DNA of 64,000 nucleotides from NCBI GenBank assembly GCA_943846735.1, contig OX044364.1, positions 1,612,001 through 1,676,000 of the forward strand. Direction: 5' to 3'. Below, piece by piece: positions 53,609-60,064 of this stretch. A program made the translations under genes and the position numbers. Every line of letters starts with the position of its first letter. Positions within the stretch are counted from its first letter, which is position 1. Below the pieces are notes generated by a model that saw nothing but the letters and a program-made list of their open reading frames with translations, searched no databases and was not told the origin of the DNA. The stretch is from CAJQLB01 sp905479065 (GTDB taxonomy: Bacteria > Bacteroidota > Bacteroidia > Flavobacteriales > Flavobacteriaceae).

Positions 53609-54201
53609 TCCTTATATCCTTGAATTGCTAAAATTGTAAAAATGATATATTGCATTGAGAGCATTCCTAGCCCACGATATGCATAAAGTGGGACAGTGAT
53701 AATATTTGCAATTATCCATAGCGTCCAATTTTCTATTTTTTTATTTGCCATATACCACATCGCTGTAAAAAATATTCCAGATGTGATAATATCTATGATG
53801 TTTGGGACTTCTATCGTGTAATCAAACATGAGATACACTAAAAACGTTACAATCATCGTCACGACAAACATCAAAATCCCTGTAAATTTTTCGATCCTAT
53901 TTGTGCGTGAAATGGGAATAACAACATCATTACCTTTCTTTTGAGACCAATTCCACCAACCATAAATACTCATCATGGAGTAGTAAAAATTCATCATCAT
54001 ATCGCCATAATAATCATTTACAAACAACAAATATACCGTTATTACAGTGCAAATGATTCCTGTGGGATAAACTCTAATATCTGCATTTTTTGCAAACCAA
54101 ACACTCGCAATTCCAAAGATAAAAGCTATTGTCTCTAATACAATTAGTGTAACAGAAGTTTCTCGGTAAGCATCTATAAAAAAACCTATAACATCATTCA
54201 T
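53563..54201 (-). CDS. PnuC-family vitamin transporter (PnuC or PnuT)
   Basis: Inner-membrane facilitator of 212 residues with about 7 helices. PnuC landmarks are YGDMMMNFYYSMMSIYGWWNW, the W-x-x-W signature, and a basic exit WxxWxxN-like segment in the ENWTLWIIANIITVPLY helix. PnuC imports nicotinamide riboside; relatives PnuT import thiamine and PnuX riboflavin. Substrate cannot be told from sequence alone. TGA of the GGGP synthase overlaps its ATG (ATGA), and the kinase gene overlaps its 3' end. Neighbouring TPP riboswitch favours thiamine. Confidence 0.9.
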   Translation of the reverse strand: MNDVIGFFIDAYRETSVTLIVLETIAFIFGIASVWFAKNADIRVYPTGIICTVITVYLLFVNDYYGDMMMNFYYSMMSIYGWWNWSQKKGNDVVIPISRTNRIEKFTGILMFVVTMIVTFLVYLMFDYTIEVPNIIDIITSGIFFTAMWYMANKKIENWTLWIIANIITVPLYAYRGLGMLSMQYIIFTILAIQGYKEWTKNLNKSHQTVLK

Positions 54202-54920
54202 TTCGCATCATTTAAAAAAAAATTACTGTGTTCTAAAGCATTTCCTACAACAACTAGATCTGCTCCTGCATCATAAGCTACTTGAATTTGACTTTTGTTT
54301 TTTATACCTCCTCCCACAATTAATGGTATTTTCAAAGCTTTCTTTACATGTGAAATTATATTAGCATTAATTGGGTTCAATGCACCACTTCCAGCTTCAA
54401 GATAAATCATTCTCATTCCTAAAAATTCTCCAGCAACAGCTGTGTTGACAATGGCATTAATATCATGTCTTGGCATTGGAGACGTCTTTGTAACTTCTTG
54501 AACCGCAGTTTTCTTTCCACTTTCAATTAATACATATCCTGTTGGAATAATCTCTAAGTTAATTTCACGCAATTTGGATACAGCTTCTATTTGTTTACCA
54601 ATAAGATAATCAGCATTTCTTCCAGAAATCAACGATAAAAAAAGTAAAGCGTCTGCACTTGTAGTAATCTGAGAAATACTCCCAGGAAATAAAACAATTG
54701 GTAAATTAGTGCATGACTTGATTTTATTTACTAACGTTGATGTCACATTACTTTTAACTGTACTGCCACCAACAAAAATGTGTGTCGCCATTGATGCGTT
54801 TACCTTTTCAATAAAACTAAATACCTTTTGAATGGTAATTTTATCAGGGTCAATTAAGACAGCGAGTAACTTTTTGTGCCTTTTGATGGAATCAACGATA
54901 TGATTATAAATAGCATTCAT
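54198..54920 (-). CDS. geranylgeranylglyceryl / heptaprenylglyceryl phosphate synthase
   Basis: TIM-barrel prenyltransferase, 240 residues, that joins a prenyl diphosphate to sn-glycerol-1-phosphate (PcrB/GGGPS family). Landmarks LLAVLIDPDKI, VGGSTVKSN and the C-terminal GGGIKNKSQIQ phosphate-binding loop. Group II GGGPS of Flavobacteria makes archaeal-type lipid precursors. The gene overlaps the PnuC ATG by 4 bases and lies directly after the phosphopantetheinyl transferase stop. Confidence 0.93.
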   Translation of the reverse strand: MNAIYNHIVDSIKRHKKLLAVLIDPDKITIQKVFSFIEKVNASMATHIFVGGSTVKSNVTSTLVNKIKSCTNLPIVLFPGSISQITTSADALLFLSLISGRNADYLIGKQIEAVSKLREINLEIIPTGYVLIESGKKTAVQEVTKTSPMPRHDINAIVNTAVAGEFLGMRMIYLEAGSGALNPINANIISHVKKALKIPLIVGGGIKNKSQIQVAYDAGADLVVVGNALEHSNFFLNDAK

Positions 54921-55550
54921 CTATGAGGGAAAAGTGTAGGCCAACGTAAACCCCTCAAACTCGATAAAATTAGAGAAATACTTAAATTTAAATTGATTGT
55001 GCTGAATCCAAGACACTGTTGACAAATCTGAAATCTCAAATGGTATGACAAAAAAGTGTTCTTTAAATGATTTGCCAGGAATTCCAAACAGCTTATACAA
55101 TGACTCCTTGATACACCAAATAGCTGTTAATTTATTTTCATAATTTACAGATTTTTCATGCAAATATTTTTTTTCATACCCAATGAATTTTCTAGCAATA
55201 TCTTTGATTTTGGGTTTCTGTTTTTCAATGTCAACACCAATAAAATTTGTGCTCACTGCTATCACTGCGAATTGATGAGAATGAGAAATTGAAACAAAAG
55301 ATTTATCTTCTAGATAAGGCTTGCCATTTCTGTCATACTGTAAATCCATATCCTTGTACCCAAATTCTAAAAGCAAATGACGAACACTTAAAAACCCTTT
55401 TTGATGTACTTCACTTTTCATTTTCAAAAGTCGTTTTAGACTTCTTGGCTCGAGTGACACCCCTTTCTTTAATTCACCAAGAGTCTCGGTAATTTTCCAG
55501 ATTTTAACAGAAATTTGTGTGCCTTTTGAAAAGGATTTATATAGTGGCAT
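54921..55550 (-). CDS. 4'-phosphopantetheinyl transferase superfamily protein
   Basis: Sfp/HetI-type phosphopantetheinyl transferase, 209 residues. The acidic metal-binding GVDIEKQKPKIKDIA and the WCIKESLYKLFG motif (WxxKExxxK) are both seen. It activates acyl or peptidyl carrier proteins by adding the coenzyme-A-derived arm. No carrier protein gene is adjacent. Its stop is directly followed by the GGGPS ATG; divergent from ahcY. Confidence 0.9.
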   Translation of the reverse strand: MPLYKSFSKGTQISVKIWKITETLGELKKGVSLEPRSLKRLLKMKSEVHQKGFLSVRHLLLEFGYKDMDLQYDRNGKPYLEDKSFVSISHSHQFAVIAVSTNFIGVDIEKQKPKIKDIARKFIGYEKKYLHEKSVNYENKLTAIWCIKESLYKLFGIPGKSFKEHFFVIPFEISDLSTVSWIQHNQFKFKYFSNFIEFEGFTLAYTFPS

Positions 55551-55573
55551 TTACTTTTTTGAAAGTTAATGAT

Positions 55574-55581
55574 TATCTTTG
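55574..55581 (+). promoter_or_regulatory. ahcY -7 promoter box
   Basis: TATCTTTG, an exact TAnnTTTG match, at 55574-55581. A TTG at 55559-55561 is too close to be an ideal -33 element. About 103 bases of leader lie between it and the ATG at 55684. Confidence 0.6.
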
Positions 55582-55683
55582 CACCTCTCTTAAAACAGAG
55601 GTGCTTACGCCTAAACGAATTTAACGATTTAAAGTGCGATTCCAAAGTTGTGGAGGATAAAACAGACAGAAATCAATAATTAT
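55581..55683 (+). promoter_or_regulatory. structured ahcY leader with inverted repeat at the transcription start
   Basis: A perfect 8-bp inverted repeat GCACCTCT / AGAGGTGC (55581-55588 with 55597-55604, 8-base spacer) sits at the predicted transcription start. It is followed by an A/T-rich section, a TCCA / TGGA hairpin near 55640-55656 and GGATAAAA. It may be an operator for a repressor or an RNA element tuned to SAM/SAH. It does not match the SAM-II or SAH riboswitch cores that I know. Confidence 0.45.
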
Positions 55684-57000
55684 ATGAACACAAAAACAAT
55701 TCCTTACGTAGCCTATAAAGTTAAAGACATTTCTCTCGCAGCATGGGGGAGAAAAGAAATTGAATTAGCAGAGGCAGAAATGCCTGGATTGATGAGTTTA
55801 AGAGAAGAGTATAAAAACTCAACGCCTCTTAAAGGAGCTCGTATCGCAGGATGCTTACACATGACAATTCAAACTGCTGTTCTCATTGAAACTTTGCAAG
55901 CTTTGGGTGCTGAAGTTACATGGAGTTCTTGTAATATATTTTCTACCCAAGACCAAGCTGCTGCTGCTATTGCAGACGCGGGAACATCTGTCTACGCATG
56001 GAAAGATATGAGTGAGGAAGAGTTTGACTGGTGTATTGAACAAACGTTGTTTTTCGGTGAAGAAAGAAAACCTCTAAACATGATCTTAGATGATGGTGGT
56101 GATTTGACCAATATGGTTTTAGATCGTTACCCAGAATTAGCTCAAGGAATTAATGGTTTGAGTGAAGAAACAACTACCGGAGTTCACAGGCTATATGAAC
56201 GCGTTAAGAACGGTACTCTAACCATGCCTGCAATTAATGTTAATGATTCTGTGACAAAGTCAAAATTTGATAACAAGTATGGCTGTAAAGAGAGTGCAGT
56301 TGATGCGATTCGTCGTGCTACAGATATTATGCTTGCAGGAAAACGTGTTACAGTTTGTGGTTATGGTGATGTTGGAAAAGGGACTGCCGCGTCTTTCAAA
56401 GGAGCAGGAAGTATTGTGACTGTTACTGAAATTGATCCTATCTGTGCATTACAAGCTGCCATGGATGGTTTTGAGGTTAAAAAATTAGAAACAGTAATAG
56501 GTAATACGGATATTGTCATCACGACCACAGGGAACAAGGATATTGTTCAGTCGCATCATTTTGAGGCTTTAAAGGACAAAGCCATTGTATGCAACATTGG
56601 GCATTTTGATAATGAGATTGACATGGCCTGGTTAAATGATAATTTTGGACACACTAAAAATACCATAAAACCACAAGTTGATAAATATACTTTAAATGGA
56701 AAAGATATTATCATCTTGGCAGAAGGCCGTTTGGTAAACTTAGGTTGTGCTACAGGACATCCAAGTTTTGTAATGAGTAATTCATTTACAAACCAAACCT
56801 TAGCACAAATCGAATTATGGAATAATATCGATGCTTATGAAAACAAAGTTTACATGCTGCCAAAAGCCTTAGATGAAAAAGTTGCTAAACTACATTTAGA
56901 AAAAATAGGCGTTGAGCTAACTGAGTTAAGAGATGATCAAGCCTCTTACATTGGAGTGAAAGCTGAAGGACCTTTTAAGCCAGAACATTATCGCTATTAA
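55684..57000 (+). CDS. ahcY: adenosylhomocysteinase
   Basis: Hydrolyses S-adenosylhomocysteine to adenosine and homocysteine, recycling the SAM by-product. 438 residues from ATG 55684 (an earlier ATG at 55648 is leader). Conserved blocks are GCLHMTIQTAVLIETL, DDGGD, CGYGDVGKG (NAD-binding) and the C-terminal EGPFKPEHYRY. Single gene with its own promoter and a terminator directly after the stop. Confidence 0.98.
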   Translation: MNTKTIPYVAYKVKDISLAAWGRKEIELAEAEMPGLMSLREEYKNSTPLKGARIAGCLHMTIQTAVLIETLQALGAEVTWSSCNIFSTQDQAAAAIADAGTSVYAWKDMSEEEFDWCIEQTLFFGEERKPLNMILDDGGDLTNMVLDRYPELAQGINGLSEETTTGVHRLYERVKNGTLTMPAINVNDSVTKSKFDNKYGCKESAVDAIRRATDIMLAGKRVTVCGYGDVGKGTAASFKGAGSIVTVTEIDPICALQAAMDGFEVKKLETVIGNTDIVITTTGNKDIVQSHHFEALKDKAIVCNIGHFDNEIDMAWLNDNFGHTKNTIKPQVDKYTLNGKDIIILAEGRLVNLGCATGHPSFVMSNSFTNQTLAQIELWNNIDAYENKVYMLPKALDEKVAKLHLEKIGVELTELRDDQASYIGVKAEGPFKPEHYRY

Positions 57001-57023
57001 TTACCAGATTTAAATAAATATTT

Positions 57024-57055
57024 AAAATCCTTACAGCATTGTGAGGATTTTTTTA
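57024..57055 (+). terminator. intrinsic terminator after ahcY
   Basis: 12-bp stem AAAATCCTTACA / TGTGAGGATTTT (one G-U pair), loop GCAT, followed by a T run. It lies 23 bases after the TAA. Confidence 0.85.
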
Positions 57056-57100
57056 TTAGATAAGCATAAGTTTATTCAAAATCCAAAGAATTTAATCTAA

Positions 57101-57530
57101 AAACTACAAGATTACATTAATCTCAAGGAGAAAAAAAATACAAGCATATTAGCATCTAATATTGGATGACGTATTGATCATTCGTTAAAAGTTTTTAACA
57201 CAGTACCTGAAAATTTCTTAAAATCAAACCCAAAAATATATGCTTGTGAATTTAACAAATGGCGTATGTTGTGTTTCGCCTTAGGTTATTTCCAAAGAGG
57301 TAAGGCAAAAGCACCTCATCAAGTTAATCCACCAAAAATTATCACAACTAAAGAATTAAAATTACAAATTAAATTAGCGTTAAGTCATACAGATATAATT
57401 AAAAGAGCTCATGGTAATCCTTCTTTCAAAGATTTTATTTTTGATAATCTCAAATAAAATAAGAACGACACGATTTATGCAGATACATACAACACGTCAT
57501 CTTAAAATAATACAGGATATTTTAAAATAA
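57101..57530 (+). pseudogene. decayed DinB-like (DUF1569) gene
   Basis: Remnant of a four-helix DinB-superfamily protein. In one frame the reading spans an N-terminal helix (KLQDYINLKEKK), NIG then TGA at 57167 where the family has Trp (NIGW-x-I-DHSL), then a clean DHSLKVF...GKAKAPHQVNPP section. It ends in a stop at 57455-57457. The C-terminal metal-ligand helix MQIHTTRHLKIIQDILK is found in another frame (57477-57530). So an internal stop, a frame change near 57450 and a further TAA at 57098 upstream. The gap 57061-57530 contains nothing else. Confidence 0.75.
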
Positions 57531-57560
57531 AAAAGCTCTATCAACATGGATAGAGCTTTT
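57524..57560 (-). terminator. intrinsic terminator after rpmA
   Basis: 12-bp stem AAAAGCTCTATC / GATAGAGCTTTT (57531-57542 with 57549-57560), with a T run on the minus strand. Located 26 bases beyond the rpmA stop and serving the rplU-rpmA operon; it overlaps the end of the DinB-like remnant on the other strand. Confidence 0.85.
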
Positions 57561-57585
57561 TATATTTATGTAGAAACAATGTCTC

Positions 57586-57846
57586 TTATGCCTCGAATGG
57601 AACTATTGAAACATATGATTTATTATTCTTCTTTTTAGTAAACTTAACAAGACCGTCGACTTTAGCATGTAATGTATGGTCTTTCCCAGCATACACATTT
57701 TCACCAGGGTTATGTGCAGTACCTCTTTGTCTAACGATAATATTCCCAGCGATTGCTGCCTGACCACCAAAGATTTTTACACCTAGGCGTTTCGACTCTG
57801 ATTCTCTACCGTTTTTCGAACTTCCGACTCCTTTTTTGTGTGCCAT
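57586..57846 (-). CDS. rpmA: 50S ribosomal protein L27
   Basis: Large-subunit protein near the peptidyl-transferase centre. 86 residues with the full L27 signature: MAHKKGVGSSKNGRESESK then KRLGVKIFGGQ and NIIVRQRGT. It begins MAHKKG directly, so no N-terminal propeptide of the Firmicutes kind. 25 bases after rplU, followed by a terminator. Confidence 0.98.
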   Translation of the reverse strand: MAHKKGVGSSKNGRESESKRLGVKIFGGQAAIAGNIIVRQRGTAHNPGENVYAGKDHTLHAKVDGLVKFTKKKNNKSYVSIVPFEA

Positions 57847-57871
57847 TTTATTTCGATTTTAGATTATTTAA

Positions 57872-58405
57872 TTAACTTAATGCAGTGATTAAATCAGCTT
57901 TTTTCATTGCCGAAATACCTGATATTCCTTTAGCTTTTGCCATCTCTTTCAATTGAGCTACCGTCATTTTGCTCAAATCTTGTGACGCTTCAACCTCTTT
58001 TTTGGAGGCCTTTGTTTCTGCTTTGGACACAGATACCTTTGATTCCGTCTTTTTTACTGCTGTTGCTTTCTCAACTTTCGCTGGTTTAGCACCAGAAGCA
58101 GTAATTCCTTCTATTTGGATTTCAGTCAAAGATTGTCTGTGACCATTTTTCACTCGGTAACCTTTTCGTCTTTTTTTCTTAAAAACAATTACCTTATCAC
58201 CTTTAAGGTGCTTTAAGACTTTTGCACTAACTTGTGCTCCGCCTATAGCTGGGGCGCCTAAGGTTACTTTGTCACCGTCACTTAACAATAGAACGTTATC
58301 GAAAGAAACTTTCTTACCCTCCTCTGCTTGTAAACGGTTAACAAAAACCTTTTGGTCTTTTTCAACTTTAAATTGATGCCCTGCTATCTCTACAATTGCG
58401 TACAT
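57872..58405 (-). CDS. rplU: 50S ribosomal protein L21 with C-terminal Rho-N/HeH-like extension
   Basis: Large-subunit protein binding 23S rRNA and L20. 177 residues. The L21 domain is at 1-102 (MYAIVEIAGHQFKVEKDQKVFVNRL, ending KKRRKGYRVKNGHRQ). After it comes a Lys/Ala/Glu-rich linker and a C-terminal 35-residue module (DLSKMTVAQLKEMAKAKGI) that resembles the helix-extended-helix / Rho N-terminal nucleic-acid-binding fold. Ordinary L21 is about 100 residues. Upstream is a strong promoter at 58476-58447. Confidence 0.96.
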   Translation of the reverse strand: MYAIVEIAGHQFKVEKDQKVFVNRLQAEEGKKVSFDNVLLLSDGDKVTLGAPAIGGAQVSAKVLKHLKGDKVIVFKKKRRKGYRVKNGHRQSLTEIQIEGITASGAKPAKVEKATAVKKTESKVSVSKAETKASKKEVEASQDLSKMTVAQLKEMAKAKGISGISAMKKADLITALS

Positions 58406-58446
58406 AGCGTATCGTTTATTTTGTTAATTTTATTCAAAAATGAGTG

Positions 58447-58476
58447 CAAATATACTTTTAATTAATGAATCTACAA
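58447..58476 (-). promoter_or_regulatory. rplU-rpmA promoter
   Basis: On the minus strand TTG (58476-58474), a 19-base spacer and TATATTTG (58454-58447), matching the TTG / TAnnTTTG layout of the Bacteroidota sigma factor. The leader is about 40 bases. Confidence 0.7.
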
Positions 58477-58633
58477 ACCTAATCTCCATTTTTAAAGAGT
58501 ATTCCACGCAAATTAGACCTTACAATAAAATTACTGTAAGATCTTTACCTCAAACAAACTGAGTTGTTTTTTAGTAACGTCTTATCTGTTATGTAAAATG
58601 CAAAAAGTCTAGTTTACTATTGCTTTTATTTAT

Positions 58634-58641
58634 TATTTTTG
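58634..58641 (+). promoter_or_regulatory. -7 promoter box of the M16 peptidase pair
   Basis: TATTTTTG at 58634-58641 fits TAnnTTTG; the first peptidase ATG is 64 bases further on. No TTG -33 element at the expected spacing. The 299-base divergent gap shows no other feature. Confidence 0.4.
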
Positions 58642-58704
58642 CAGTCCTAAGAAATCTTGTTTGATAGCACATATTATTTATCAATTTTAATAAACAAATT
58701 CATT

Positions 58705-60051
58705 ATGAAAAAATGCCTATTAGTTTTTGCTGCAATTGTATTTGTAAACTTTACAAGCACAGCACAAAAAGTGGAATTTAAAGAGTACGACTTGGACAAC
58801 GGCCTACACGTTATATTACACAAGGAAAATGCAGCACCTGTTGTTACAGTTGGTGTTATGTATCAAATTGGTGCCAAAGACGAGATTGAAGGAAGAACAG
58901 GGTTTGCTCACTTTTTTGAGCATCTTCTTTTTGAAGGTACTGAAAATATAGAAAGAGGAAAATGGTTTGATATTGTGTCTGCCAATGGAGGAAGTAACAA
59001 TGCCAACACCACACAAGACCGAACTTATTATTATGAGACTTTTCCATCCAATAAATTAGAAATAGGATTATGGATGGAAAGCGAACGAATGCTTCACCCT
59101 AAAATCGAAAAAATAGGTGTTGACACACAAAATGAAGTCGTTAAAGAGGAAAAGCGTCAACGTATTGACAATGCCCCGTATGGTAAAATCATTTACAGAA
59201 CAGGTATTGACAATCATCTCTTTAAAGTTCATCCATATGGACGATCAGTGATCGGGTCTATGGATGATTTAGATGCTGCAGAACTAGACGAGTTTATTGG
59301 TTTTAATGAAAAATATTACAACCCAAACAACGCAGTACTTGTGGTTACAGGTGATATTAATATTGAAGAAACTAAATCATTAATATTGGATTATTTTGGC
59401 ACAATAGAGAATAATGCAGGACCAAATGTGAAATTAGACATTGAAGAGCCAGCAATTGACGAAACTCGATATGCTACAGAATATGACACTAACATTCAAA
59501 TACCAGCTTATATTTTTTCATATATCACTCCCAAGTCTGTTGAAAAAGATGCCTATACCTTAGATTATATCTCATCTATTTTAACAGGTGGTAATAGTTC
59601 AAGAATGTACAAACGTATGGTAGATAAAGATAAAGTAGCATTACAGGTACTTGCCTTTAACCAAGCAAATCAAGATTACGGCACCTATACTATGGGAGCT
59701 ATTATAAAAGGAGAACCAGACTGGGATATCTTAAAGTCTACGATGGATGAGGAAATTAAAAAATTACAAACAGAGTTGATTTCTGAAAAAGAGTACCAAA
59801 AACTTCAAAACCAATTCGAGACCAATTACGTACAGGCAAACTCAACTGTGGAGGGAATTGCTTCATCTTTAGCTAAATACTATATGTTGCAAGGCGATAC
59901 AAACAGAATCAATAAGCAGTTAGATATTTACAGAACAATCACAAAAGAGGATATTAAGCGCGTTGCAAATACCTACCTAAACCCTAACCAACGTGTTGAA
60001 ATTAAATATCTATCAGGCACCGAACCTGTAAAGGATACTACAAAACAATAA
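58705..60051 (+). CDS. M16 zinc peptidase, catalytic subunit
   Basis: Exported insulinase-family peptidase of 448 residues; start ATG 58705 gives a signal peptide (KKCLLVFAAIVFVNFTSTAQ). The inverted zinc motif HFFEH is at residues 69-73 and the third ligand Glu about 75 residues further on (NEVVKEE). Second M16 lobe at about 240-430. Forms a pair with the next gene, whose product lacks the zinc motif, as in mitochondrial-processing-peptidase-like heterodimers. Periplasmic. Confidence 0.95.
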   Translation: MKKCLLVFAAIVFVNFTSTAQKVEFKEYDLDNGLHVILHKENAAPVVTVGVMYQIGAKDEIEGRTGFAHFFEHLLFEGTENIERGKWFDIVSANGGSNNANTTQDRTYYYETFPSNKLEIGLWMESERMLHPKIEKIGVDTQNEVVKEEKRQRIDNAPYGKIIYRTGIDNHLFKVHPYGRSVIGSMDDLDAAELDEFIGFNEKYYNPNNAVLVVTGDINIEETKSLILDYFGTIENNAGPNVKLDIEEPAIDETRYATEYDTNIQIPAYIFSYITPKSVEKDAYTLDYISSILTGGNSSRMYKRMVDKDKVALQVLAFNQANQDYGTYTMGAIIKGEPDWDILKSTMDEEIKKLQTELISEKEYQKLQNQFETNYVQANSTVEGIASSLAKYYMLQGDTNRINKQLDIYRTITKEDIKRVANTYLNPNQRVEIKYLSGTEPVKDTTKQ

Positions 60052-60064
60052 ACATATTACAGTT

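Noticed and set aside
55581..55683. SAM-II or SAH riboswitch before ahcY
   Set aside because: The leader has some SAM-II-like words (GATTTAA) but lacks the GCTAAA and closing stem of SAM-II, and the SAH core is absent.
57266..57457. 63-codon gene
   Set aside because: Flanking frames contain the missing N- and C-terminal parts of the same DinB-like protein, so it is only a fragment of a pseudogene.
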